Shown: in pieces, positions 43,061-54,243 of the stretch
Layout of the letters: each line of letters starts with the position of its first letter
How positions within the stretch are numbered: position 1 is the stretch's first letter
NCBI GenBank assembly: GCA_028274465.1
Contig: CM051458.1
Coordinates: 57,773,253-57,837,252 of the forward strand
DNA: 64,000 bases
Source: Plantago ovata
Lineage: Eukaryota > Streptophyta > Magnoliopsida > Lamiales > Plantaginaceae
Direction: 5' to 3'
Program-made: the position numbers and the translations under genes
The notes under the pieces: model-generated
Seen by the model: only the letters and a program-made list of their open reading frames with translations
Told to the model about the DNA's origin: nothing
The model's database searches: none

Positions 43061-45863
43061 ACTTGTCACTTCCTCTTCCTCATTGATTTTATGGGGATCA
43101 GCCACCACAGGTACAAATGAACCTTTGAGCATCACAGCTTGTTCAGCTGGAGAGGCAATCTTGAATTTTGCCTTCATATTCTCTCTGATTTGAACAATCA
43201 GATTCGAGCTCATTTGCTGAGAATATGTCATTTCTTCAGGAAGGATGGAGTGGACAAATGTTTCGAGCTTCAGCAGAGAAGATCTCTTTTTCTCGTTTGA
43301 AAGATGAAGATGGAGATCAGAGAAGTCCATTCGCCTATATCTTTGCCAGTTGCTGACGGACTTAGCAACTTGTGACAAAGTAGTCCTTTTGAAGTTCAAG
43401 TACAGTTCTTCAGAACTTACTTGATGATCTTCAGTGATGAGTACCAATTCAGTGGTCTCCTTTTGAGCCTGAAAAAGAACATTATTTAGATCAGGATTGG
43501 TTTGGAAAATTGTTTTAGAGTTCAAAGCTGAAACATGAATTACCTGCTGAGATTCAGCAAGCTCATGTTGTACAATTTCCATCCCTTGAGGAGCTTGAAT
43601 AGCATCCTCCATTTGTTCATCCTGAAATAAATTGGAGTTCGATACAAGTACTAAGCTGTCAAACTTAGTTTTATTACCAAAAACATTAACTACCAGATGA
43701 GCAGGGAGTGTTGGTTCTGGTGCAGAGGCTTCAACAACCATCTGACTCGCATCTTGAGAAGTCTGTAGAGATAACATAATATTAGCAAAAGAAAAGGTTT
43801 CAGAAATTGAAGTTTTACTGATGGTTGAATTAACTACCTGCTGAAGAAGGACAGGTTGTGGCTCAGTCCTCTCAGCATTAACAGTTTCCTCAGCTTCTTG
43901 GACTGTTTCTTCAGCAAACTTCTTGTCTTGCTCTATTTGAGAAAGCTGTGCGGTTTCAGCAATCTCCCTTGTCTCTGAAATGACAAGTTGAGCAGAAGCA
44001 TCTTGACCCTTGAGCTCACTGCTTGTCATAAAGACATCAATGGATTTGTTGGATGATTCTTCAATCTCCAACTCCATTTGTTGGCTTATAGCTTCCAGTA
44101 CAAGCTGGACTTTGTCAATTGATGTCTTGGGTGAACTTGGGCCAGTATTCTCAGCATCACGAGATGCGTCGTTGAATAGTGCTTCTTGTGTTTCAGCAAC
44201 TTCTGGAACTGGAACCATTGCTGGCTCAGCAACTGGTCCTTCAGCAAGCGGGGTTTCAGCAACTTGATGAGTTGCTTGTTCAGCAACCATCTTTTCAGCA
44301 GCATCAGCAAGTACCGCTTTTTGCAGATCAGCAGCAATGTCACTTGCTGGTTCCATAGTTTGATCATCTAAATTATCCACTGCCTTGTGGTCTGTTCTCA
44401 GTAGAGGTATCAACATTAAGTTGATTGTTGAAGGCTTCCGCAAACACTTCAACATTGCTGACATAGGTTTCAGTAATCACCAGAGCAACATCTACTGGAA
44501 AATGCGTGTCAGCATTTGTCTGGGAATTGTCTGAGAGGTCTTGGACAGCAGGAACTGACTTGCGAGCCAGTGTTTTCTTCCTTGTGTTTCCGGTCCGTTT
44601 CCTCTTAGGTACGGGGTTTGCTGATGACGCTGCAGTCTGAGTGTCATCATCAGCTTTCCTCTTTTTCTTGTTAGATTTCTCCAGTTTCCCAGAGGCATCT
44701 ATAGTTGCATTTTCAGCAATGGCTGTTGTACACGTACCTTGTTGATTTTCTACAGCAGTTTCATTTGTGTTACCACCACCAACAGCAATTTCATCTCTAA
44801 GTTGCTGAGTGGTAACATCTGCAGCTGTTGTATACCTTTCTTGCTTGCTTGTGCTGACAACATTTGCAGTTGTTGTCTTCTTTGATTTCTTGCCAGCAGT
44901 CTTAGGTACATTCTGCTTGTAGAATGATCTTCCCACATTGCATACAGACTTTTTGATTGGCAATGGATTTCTTAGCTGAATCCTGAAATGTTCAAGGATG
45001 TAGCATATCTTGATTCCATACATAACTGGAAGGGAAGGTGAGACCTTGTTGTCTTCTACCTTTACCTTAAACTTAGTAACATAGTCAACAAGCCTGTTGA
45101 AAATGTACTTAGCCCAGTTAAGTTCTGTTTTATTTTCATGGATATGCATCAGCAATGGCCATCTTCTCAGGCCTACTTGGTCAATTCCTCCAACTTGGGA
45201 GTCAAGAACTTTTATTAGTAGAAGAGCTACTAGACCAAGTGAGTGGCAGAGATGCTTTCTCTTAACGTGCTTTGTCCAAGTCACGGGAGCAATCTCGCCT
45301 TTCTTCATTTTCTCATTTCTGACGTCACTGTAGAAAGCCTCAATTTCTTCGTCAGTGGTAGTGACGTCATCTTCAGTTCCAGTGGTTGGAATCTGAAATA
45401 TCTCCGCTAAATCAGTCCATTTTAGGAGGATTTGCGTGTTCTGAACTGTAGTAAAGATCACTTTTTCAGTGACTCCTTTACTATCAATAAGGGACTGGAT
45501 TTCTGCATTGTTGTAGAATTCCATTGTATCTATCATGCTCACCTGCTTAGTGCGAGCAGATATGAAGTTCATGAGGCCTTGCTGCTTGATAAACTCAAGC
45601 GCCTCTTCATTCTCGTCGTCGAGTTCTTGTTCATAAAAGTACCTAATGTACTTTTCTTTTGCAAAACCTCCCCATTGCATCAACATCTCACACTTTGCAG
45701 TGTCAAGATATGACGGAGGCATAGGTTTTTCTGAAATTCGGTCGTTTTTCAACACAACTTTCGTTGTGTTTGTAGCCGGAGTAGTCACCGGAGCAGTGCG
45801 TGTTTCAGCACTGTCAACCTTTGATGACTTTGAGGACTTAGAAGACTGTCTCTTGGGAGCCAT
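43061..45863 (-). pseudogene. Element A ORF3, N-terminal part
   Basis: It starts at MAPKRQSSKSSKSSK (45863), a basic Ser/Lys-rich tail. About 250 globular residues follow (MQWGGFAKEKYIRYFYEQ, ILLKWTDLAEIFQIP, WTKHVKRKHLCHSLGLVALL, VSPSLPVMYGIKICYILEHF), then K-rich low complexity with nuclear-localisation-like clusters (KKKRKADD, PKRKRTGNTRKK). A one-base frameshift near 44390 moves the frame. The next ~440 codons are Ala/Glu/Gln-rich (ATHQVAETPLAEGPVAEP), ending INEEEEVTS at the Gypsy joint. The globular block loosely recalls the plant mobile-domain or 'putative plant transposon protein' style (weak resemblance by eye). Joined with the C-terminal part it would be about 1,740 codons. No signal peptide or convincing membrane span is visible, so an envelope function is not supported. 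Confidence 0.7.
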
Positions 45864-46772
45864 TTCTTTTATAGAGCAGAAAAAATGTGTACGAAAAGAG
45901 ATAGTTTGCTTTTTGACCGGAGGTACAGTAGATTCAGGCTAAAATTTGCAGAGAAAGGAAATGTGAGTTAAAGAATTTTGTCATTTCTCTAACTCCTTCT
46001 TTATATAGTGTCTCTGGTGTGTGAGAAACTCAATCGATTTGAGCTCTTAGCAATGGTAAAACAGAGAAACACAGGCGTTAGTGGAGCCTTTGCATTAAAT
46101 GCGTAGTGGCCCACTAACTTGAAACCGTCAGAGCACTCTCTCTCTTTGTTTTATTAACCGTTGGATTAGTAACTCCTTTTAATCAATGGCCACGATTGAA
46201 TTTCATGTCATGATTATTACGAGTTTATCTGTGCCCGATTAACGTCACAAATTGATTTTACCGAGTTTTAAGGGAATAGATTGCTTGCTGAAATAGACAA
46301 GAATCTTTTCAGCGAGTTTGAATTATCAACCTAGATACTTGCTGAAAGTTCCCCCTTACTTAGATATCTCGTATTTTCTTAAGTTTAAAAGATATTTCTG
46401 ATTTCCCGTATCAGTAAATTCTTTCGTACTTGAGATATCCTTTGGTAAAATCTGAGAGATGAGCTTAGCTCTTTTTCTGAGTTCCCGTCTCAGAATATTC
46501 CCTTGATACTTGAATACTTGTTTCAGTATCTTTGATTGTCTGAATGCCTATTTCAGCAATCCTTAAGGTCTTTCTCTTACTGAGTGCCTGTCTCAGCAAG
46601 TGATCAAGTTTCCTAACAAATACCCGTTTTGAAGGAATTACTTGTTGAATGCCTGTTTCAGCAATCATGTAGTGACTTATCATTTCTTAGGAGAAATTAG
46701 TAGATGGAGCTTTTAAGTAAGAATACTTTGGCTTGCTGAATACCTGTTTCAGCATTCTGCCAAGTGTATCCT
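45864..46772 (-). other. Element A spacer between pol and ORF3, with degenerate repeats
   Basis: Non-coding. Between 46260 and 46760 the word TTCAGCAA/TTGCTGAA and the phrase GAATGCCTGTTTCAGCAAT recur in degenerate form. The ORF3 mRNA leader or an internal promoter could lie here. No TATA box like the LTR's is seen apart from CTTTATATAGTG near 45989. Confidence 0.6.
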
Positions 46773-47400
46773 TTATTGAGGTAGTTCAATCAATCCAAGG
46801 TTATACCTTAGCATTGCGAACCTATTATCTGGTAGGGGCTTTGTAAAGATGTCAGCAAGCTGATCATCAGTGCCTACTTTCACAACCTCAATATCTCCTT
46901 TTTCTACATGATCTCTAATGAAATGATGTCTAATATCAATGTGCTTAGTCCTCGAGTGAAACTTAGGATTTTGCGTGATTGCAATAGCACTTGTATTATC
47001 ACAAAAGATTGGTGTTTTCTTTGCAGAAATACCATAATCTATTAATTGTTGCTGAATCCATAGGATTTGAGCTGTGCAACAACCAGGTGCAATGTATTCA
47101 GATTCTGTGGATGAATTGGCAACACAGGTTTGCTTCTTGCTGAACCATGATATTAATCTAGTACCCAAAAACTGACAAGTTCCAGAGGTACTTTTTCTAT
47201 CAAGAGTTGATCCTCCATGATCAGCATCAGAATAACCAACCAATTCAAGTCCAGAATCTTTAGGATACCATAATCCAACATTGACTGTACCTTTGACATA
47301 TTTCAGTATCTTGATTGCCTTTTTGTAGTGTGATTCTCTTGGATCAGATTGGAATCTTGCACACACACAAACAGCATACTGAATGTCAGGTCTACTTGTT
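46773..47400 (-). pseudogene. Element A RNase H
   Basis: A frame of 197 codons with the Copia RNase H signature: GYSDADHGGSTLDRKSTSG, STESEYIAPGC, FCDNTSAIAI, then HIDIRHHFIRD and LADIFTKPLP near the end (LIELPQ). It removes the RNA strand during reverse transcription. It is separated from the RT frame by a frameshift near 47400. The first catalytic Asp and the ESEY Glu are retained. Confidence 0.88.
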
Positions 47401-47401
47401 G

Positions 47402-48391
47402 TTACAACAAGGAACCAATGAGCTTCCTATACTTGTGTTCTTCAACACTTTTATCTTCCTTAGTATAGCCCAATTTGGTACCAACACTCATAGGGATCTT
47501 TTCAGGTTTCTCATCCTCTTTGATCCTAAACTTTATGAGCATTTCTTTCGCATACTTTGATTGATTTATGAATATTCCATCTTTGAGTTGCTTGACTTGC
47601 AATCCTAGGAAATAATTCAATTTTCCTATCATACTCATTTCTAACTTATTTGTCATGAGTTTGGCAAAATCATCACAAAGTTTCTTGTCGTTGGATCCAA
47701 AAATTATGTCATCCACATAAATTTGAACTAAGAGTATTTTACCATCATGGTTCATGGTAAATAAAGTTTTGTCAACTTCACCTTTCTTGAAACCATTTTC
47801 CAGCAAGAACTTAGCCAAGGTATCATACCATGCTCTTGGTGCTTGCTTTAGACCATATACAGCTTTCTGAAGCTTGTATACCATCTTGATTTATGAGGGA
47901 AGTTCAAAGCCAGGGGGTTGTTCTAGGTAGACTTCTTCAGCAAGTTCACCATTTAAGAATGCACTTTTAACATCCATTTGGTAAACGATGAAGTCATTGT
48001 GAGCAGCAAAGGCCAAGAAAAGTCTAATTGCATCCAATCTTGCAACTGGTGCATAAGACTCATCATAGTCCAATCCTTTAGTCTGACAGTAACCTTGAGC
48101 AACTAAACGTGCTTTATTTCTTGTTACTTCACCAGACTCGCTCAGCTTGTTTCTGAACACCCACTTTGTACCAATAGCTTTCTTGTCTTCAGCAAGTGGC
48201 ACATGTTTCCAGACTTTGTTTCTTTCAAATTGATCCAGTTCTTCTTGCATTGCCTTTATCCATTCAGAATGCTTTAAAGCTTCTTCTATGGTTTTAGGTT
48301 CAATTTCTGAAACAAAGCAAGAGAACAATGATTCTACTTCTACGACAATTGCTTCTTCAGCAAGTCCATGAGTAGCTTTGGATCTAGTCAC
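47402..48391 (-). pseudogene. Element A reverse transcriptase
   Basis: N-terminal fingers and palm: [51 protein letters not shown]. After an in-frame TAA at 47891-47893 it continues with VYGLKQAPRAWYDTLAKFL, the catalytic YVDDIIFGSN and GKLNYFLGLQV. SIRE-lineage RTs read very similarly. Apart from that nonsense codon the domain is complete, and both halves stay in one frame. Confidence 0.9.
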
Positions 48392-49690
48392 TTATTAACA
48401 GGTTTTCTGCTTGTTGGATCAGGATATGTTTGCTCATCAGCATGTGACTCTTCAGTATGTACTTGTTCAGTACTACTAGGAATTTGTGTCTCTGCTGAGA
48501 TATGTTCATCAGCAACTGCTTGTTCAACATTGCTTGATTGAGGTAGTTCATCAGCAGGCACTGGAGATTGCGTAATTTCAGCAACTTCCGGAGCAACCGC
48601 GTCTTTTGCTGGAAATTCTTTGTCGTGAACTATATTTATCTTGTCATGACTAGGGGGAGGAGAGTCATTGCCAGAATCATCATTTAGTTCAATTGACTTG
48701 ATTTGCCTAGCATCAGATTCAGTTCTTTGCTCATGTATGATTAACTTTTTCATACATTCTGATATTTCTTCTTCAGCAGGCACTCCTTGTGACTTTTCGT
48801 AGAATACAACATGCACTGATTCTTCAATCTTTTGTGCCTTTTTGTTGTAAACTCTATAAGCTTTACTATGCAAGGAGTAGCCAAGAAATATCGCTTCATC
48901 TGCCTTTGGTTGAAATGTTCTTAGGTATTCTCTACCATTGTTAAGAACGAAACACTTGCAACCAAATACTCTTAGATGAGTGATATTAGGAGGTCTTCCA
49001 ACAAACAATTCATAAGGAGTTTTGTTGTATTCCTTAGTAATCAAACATCTGTTTTGAGTATAACAGGCGGTATTAATCGCTTCAACCCAATAAGCCTCAC
49101 TTATTTCAGTGTCAGCAAGCATTGTTCTTGCGGCTTCTTTCAGGGTACGATTCTTCCGTTCAGCAACACCGTTTTGCTGTGGTGTTCTTACTGAGGATAA
49201 CTGATGTTGTATACCTTTTGAGGTACAATATTCAGTTATGTACTGGTTTACAAACTCAGTACCATGGTCTGTCCTAATGACTTTTACCTTGTCATTTTTC
49301 ATGACTTCAAGCTTATTCAGCAAGTTAGGTATTTCAGTCTTGGTTTCAGATTTGTGCTTGATGAATACTACCCAAGTGAATCTTGAATAGTCATCTACCA
49401 CGACTAGACCATACTTCTTACCAGCATAGCTTGTTGAAGAAGATTCAAACAAGTCCATGTGCAAGAGTTGTAAAGGTTTTGTAGTTGACGGTACTGCCTT
49501 GTTCTTGAAAGAAGATTTGGTTTGCTTTCCTTGCTGACATGCATTGCAAACACCATCCTTCTTAAAAGTAACCCTAGGTAATCCAACTACAAGTGCCTTT
49601 TTAGATAGCTTATTCAGCGTCTTGAAGTTTAGATGACTTATTCGTTTATGCCATAACCATGCTTTTTCAGCAAGGCAATCATGATCTGAG
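48388..49690 (-). pseudogene. Element A integrase
   Basis: The zinc-binding N-terminus is visible in a shifted frame (WLWHKRISHLNFKTLNK ... CNACQQGKQ, about 49690-49500). The catalytic core is in frame 49464-48388: MDLFESSSTSYAGKKYGLVV, DDYSRFTWV, IRTDHGTEFVN, then PQQNGVAERKNRTL. This gives the D, D and E residues of the DDE triad. The C-terminal extension (48740-48390) is Ser/Glu-rich low complexity with many Ala-Glu pairs and stops at 48388, where the RT frame begins in another register. Confidence 0.88.
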
Positions 49691-50099
49691 ACAAGGCATT
49701 TTCAACAATTGCTGAAGACCAATCAACGGTGTACAAGCCTCCTGATCTTCTTGCAATCATTATTACCTTTTTAGTCTCGAAATCTATAAGTTTACATTCA
49801 TCACTTTTGATTTTGATGAAGTATCCTTTGTCAGCTAACTGACTCATGCTGAAAAGGTTAAACTTAAGATTTTTGACATAAAGAACTCCATTAATGGTTA
49901 TGCATCCTAACTTCACGTCACCATAGCCTTTTGTAGAACCGGAGCCTCCACCAGCAAACCTTATTGTTGGACCTTTAGACCACCGTCTATAGTTTATAAG
50001 GTTATTCTTGTTGCCCGTCATGTGCTTTCCACAACCACTATCAAAGTGCCAGATTGCATCGTTTGTCTCCGTGGCTGAAGTCTGCACAATCAAGAGCAA
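49638..50099 (-). pseudogene. Element A protease
   Basis: The motif WHFDSGCGKHMTGNK gives the catalytic D-S-G of the retroviral-type aspartic protease. It is followed by GYGDVKLGCITINGVLYVKN and NLFSMSQLADKGYF, the standard Copia layout. The frame ends at 49638 within the start of the integrase zinc region, marking another frameshift. Confidence 0.88.
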
Positions 50100-50263
50100 A
50101 CAAGTTAATTATCCAATAGTGGATGTCCATTAACGTGTTCAAGAATGCGTCCAGTGGAAACCCAAGTCTTAAGTTTTTCAACTTTGACTTGTTTTCTACT
50201 TGTTGAGGAACTAGGAGGTTTTGAGCTGAAAGACTTTTGACTCGTGCTGTTCAAATCCACTTT

Positions 50264-52522
50264 CTAATGTGGTGTCTTGCTCGGTTGACCTTTTTGCTGA
50301 ACATACTTTTCAGTAAGTTCTTTTCTAGCAAGGTTCCTTCTAGCCCTAGCATTAAGAGTCTTTTCATAACTCTTAGGCTTGATTTTCTTCATCTCTTTGA
50401 AGTATCTTTGCTGACTTTGCTTATACTCATGAAAGAGTTGACTTTGCTTGGTTTTGAAACCGAGTCCACTTTTCGGAGAATGCTGAGCTTTTGCGTCAGC
50501 AACCTTACTTGATTCAGGTTTGTCAGCAAATGACTTCTGATTACTTTTAGTAATCTTGCCTTTAGTCTTAACAACTTGCTTTTCAGCAACTTGTTTGGCG
50601 GGATGCTTCACAACATCCTTTTCCTTTCCAGTTTGCTTTTCAGCAACCTGTTTTCCTTTTAATGTCTTGTTATTGAGTAGTAACAGCGGGCTTTATGGTC
50701 ATAGGTACTTGATTGCATGTTTCAGCAACCTTAGATTGACCAAACTGATAGATTTCTGGTAGACCACTATCAGTAGCACGTACAAAGGAGATCGGTGATT
50801 TATCTTTACTCAAGATTTCTACGTCATCACCTTCATACATTGCACCTAAACCTTCTTTCTGAGATGGATCTCTCAAATAAGAGTTTAGTTCAGTCAGCGT
50901 ATTACTTGCGTCCACATAAGATTTGAAATTGATTTTCATCTTTTTCATCTCTTGGATTTCAGCAAGTAACTTTAGAATTGAGGACTGATATTCTTCCAAT
51001 TCTAATGCCATTTGAGAATTCTTCTCTGTAGCTTCAGCAATCAACTTCTTAAGACGCCTTATTTCAGCATCCTTCTCTTCTGTCTCTTCCTTCAGCAAGA
51101 CGTACTTTTCAGTAGTCTGCTTGGTCAGAGTTTCAGCAATCTGTAGTTTCTCTTGCTGTCTGCTCAGAGTTTTCTCAAATCTTTCGATTTCTTCTTGAAT
51201 CTTGTCAAGGTCAATCTCGTCTTCACTTTCTGAGTCTGAGTCAGAGGTAGGGTTGTTTACCTGACCGGCCATGAGGCAGAATTCGTAGTTTGACACATCT
51301 GGATAAGCTTCCATGGCTATTCCACAAACTTCTTTGCCAATCTCCACGTCTAGAGTGGCTTCTTCATCGTCAGTGTCTGAACTTTCATCCTCACTGTCTT
51401 CGGAGCTAGTATCAATACATAATGCATCGGTTTTTGCTTGAAGCTTCTTCTTTTCTTCAGCAATAAAAGCTCTTTTGAACTTCTTCTTCTTTTCAGCAGA
51501 TTTGCCTTTCAGCAAAGGGCAATTAGCTTTGAAGTGTCCAGACTTTTTGCAGTAAAAGCATAGATCATTTCCAACTGCAGGTTCTTCTGCTGAAGTAGCT
51601 TGCTGAGCTTGCTTGTTCAGCGAGCTAGTTTCATTCTTGTACTTATGGTAGTTGTTACCAAGATGCTTTTTCAGCTTCTCTTTTGCTTTTCGCCTTTCAA
51701 GTTCCTTGTTGATGAATTTCTTCATGTTTTTGACAACCAAAGAGTTTTCATCAGTAGGCTCTTTTTCATTCTTCTTTTTAGAAGATAACGGCTTTGCAGC
51801 AAGAGCAATGTTTTGCGATTTTTCAGTAAACACATTTTCTCTTTGCTTTGTCTCATAATTGACAGTAGCAAGATGAGAGAACAACTCTGTTGGTGTAATG
51901 TCTGGCATTCCTTGATTGTAATAGAAATTCTGAGTGTGGATCCATTCTTGATTCAGACTTCTGATGATAGTTTTCACTTTCTCAGAATCTGAGTAAAGGT
52001 TTCCAACACCCAAGGCTGCCATTTCACTAACAAGAGTTGTGAATCTGAAATCCAAGTCTTCCAGTGACTCGTTTGTACCTTGCTTAAAGTTTTGAAACTT
52101 TAATTTAAGTACTTCAAATTTGTTTTCCTTGGTTTTGTCAGATCCAGCACAAAGATCTTGAACCATTTCCAAGCTTCCTTTGCAGTCTTAGCACCCCACA
52201 GTTTGCACTGTATGGTATATGGAGTTGATCGAATGATGATATTTCTTGCCTGGCCATCAAGACGGAATCTCTTAGCTTCGTCAGAAGTCCATTCCTCTCT
52301 TGGTTTTGGCACAACCGTATCAGATGGTTCGCCTAAGATAGTTTCCTTTCCAGCTTCAGTGGTCTTGTGAGGGAAACTCCTTTCAACCTTAGTGATCTTG
52401 ATAGGTCCATCATTAATGACGGTGACCATCTCATCACTAATGGCCTCAAGATGTAGCATCATGTTGTTTCGCCATTTTTCGTAATTTTCCAGCTTCAGCA
52501 AGGGAGCATCTCCTAAAGACAT
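50264..52522 (-). pseudogene. Element A Gag
   Basis: It starts MSLGDAPLLKLENYEKWRNN (52522), the LENY-x-KW beginning of SIRE-type Gag. A frameshift near 52150 moves it into a 500-codon frame: LKLKFQNFKQGTNESLEDLD, LFSHLATVNYETKQREN, a zinc knuckle CFYCKKSGHFKANC (about 51570-51530), an acidic segment and a clear heptad-like coiled coil (ERFEKTLSRQQEKLQIAE through EIQEMKK). A third piece (50611-50264) is basic (KSYEKTLNARARRNLARKEL) and ends before the protease. Gag forms the particle. The long coiled coil after the knuckle is a feature of SIRE Gags. Confidence 0.85.
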
Positions 52523-52620
52523 CCTGTCAGCAAAGCACTACCAAACTGATCAAGTGAGAGTGATTTACGGAAAGCACCTAAGGGGATCTAGGTTCAGTGC
52601 TGAAGGTTAAAGAACCTCCA

Positions 52621-52632
52621 GCTCTGATACCA
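52621..52632 (-). promoter_or_regulatory. Element A primer-binding site (tRNA-iMet)
   Basis: On the minus strand it is TGGTATCAGAGC, 2 nt inside the 5' LTR end. It confirms element orientation. Confidence 0.95.
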
Positions 52633-52634
52633 CT

Positions 52635-54238
52635 TGTCGGTCCCTTTAAACAACAAGAAAAGACTAGAGGGGGGGGGGGTGAATAGTCTTTTCAAACTTT
52701 CGTCGTTTAAAACTTTCTCAGCAAGTGCTTATTACTTTTCAGTAATGAGTTTGCTGATACTTAACTTTCTCAGCAAGCGTAAGTTACTTTTCAGCAACTA
52801 GGTTTGCTGATACTTAAAATCAGAGAGCGGAAGTCTTTGATACAATAAGTGCTCTTTTAGTAAGTAAAGGTTTCAGCATGTGATGTGAGTGACTGTGTAC
52901 AGACAGATATGATTTGCTTAAAACTAAGTACAGTAAGTAAATCACACAAACACTTTTATAGTGGTATCTGAGAGTGGCGTAATCTCTCAACTAATCCACT
53001 TTGTCCTTTCTAGGACTGAATCCACTAAGATATGATTGAGGTTCCTTACAACTCCTATCTAAAGCGATTCAAACAGAAACCGAAGCACACTTGCTTCGTC
53101 TCCAACCTAATCTAGAGAACTCAACCTTGTTCTCCACCAAACTTGGTACTTTTAATCAGCAAAACTATGCTCGATTAAGTTCCCCCTGAATATCACGCCT
53201 GAAAGGGTGTATTTTCAGTTAGAGAGTTTTGGGGTGAGATAACTTAATTATAACTTATTCAGTTACAATAAGTAATCTAAGAAACACAACTTTGAATACT
53301 TTGCAGTAAACAAGTTTGATTGTTTCTGGTGTCAAGACTTGTTCTTGTTCGAAAGAAAGAAAGAACACTTAACTAATTTCTTAGTCGTGTAACTTCTACT
53401 TCTTCACAAGTAGCTTTCTCAAGCTTTAAGTCTTGGAACGGATCAATGGCAGTATAGAGAGTTTGAAGGTAAGTGAGTTTAAGCACAAGTGAGAGTTTCA
53501 TCACGTTGTTGACACACTTCAACTCTTCGCCGGATGACCTCTATTTATAGTGAAAATAAGGAGCCGTTTGAATCTTAAATTCCAAGGCTTTTGATCCTTA
53601 AGATGTCACTATCTTGCTTTTGTACTTTCAGCAGCGTCCTTGTTTGTCTTCTAGTCTTCATGTCCTTCGCGTGCAAGCTTTGCATTTAATGCTTATTTGA
53701 ATAGAATTCAAACAGTAACATTGGAGCGCAAATGTCAGTACTTTCACCAAGAGGTCACATATGTTCCATCAGCAAGTGGTTAGTCTCAGTTTCAGCAAGC
53801 ACAACCTACTCTGTCTTTCAGATTTTCACTTATGCAATGTTGTTGCTGAAGTTTCCACTTTCTGAGCAACATGTGCCTTTGTAGATACCAGTCTTCAGAA
53901 ATCTTCTAGTCTTCAGATCTTCGAATTCTTCAAGTCTTCAGATCTTCAATATTCTTCAAGATTCTGAGCGGTTTCTAAATGCTTCAATAGTTTGTTTGTA
54001 TAAACAAAGTACATCGTCAGCAAATGCTTCAATAGGTTATTTTCTTTTCAGAAAACAAGATACATCATACGCGGTAAAAACCAACCAATCTAGCACCTAA
54101 TCTAAGTCTTCAGCAAACGTTCCTCTTTTACAATGTCCTTAAAATTCTAAATTCCTATGGACCTTAAGAGTACTAGTTACTGGACTTTTCTTAATTTAGC
54201 ATGGTTAATTGCTCATCAAAATTACAAGTTTCGTAACA
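52635..54238 (-). repeat. Element A 5' LTR (1604 bp, intact)
   Basis: It runs from TGTCGGTCCC to TTCGTAACA and includes the TATA box (53541-53550). It contains many TTCAGCAA words. Confidence 0.93.
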
Positions 54239-54243
54239 GACAA

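Larger units (their letters stand above)
20259..54238 (-). mobile_element. Copia element A (SIRE-like) with nested insertions, TSD GACAA
   Basis: It starts TGTTGGTCCC and ends CGTAACA, with GACAA at 20254-20258 and 54239-54243. In element orientation (right to left) it has LTR 52635-54238, PBS, gag (52522-50264), PR, INT, RT, RH (to 46773), a spacer, a giant ORF3 (from 45863), a purine tract near 24412 and the left LTR. The RT motif YVDDIIFGSN, the gag knuckle CFYCKKSGHFKANC and a long ORF after pol fit the SIRE/Maximus lineage. Two Gypsy-family insertions and a tandem duplication inflate it to 34 kb. Its own length would be roughly 17-18 kb. Confidence 0.9.

Noticed and set aside
24678..45863. 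Retroviral-type envelope glycoprotein in element A
   Set aside because: The position fits, but I see no signal peptide, transmembrane span or cleavage-like site, and the content is basic/acidic low complexity with nuclear-localisation-like clusters.
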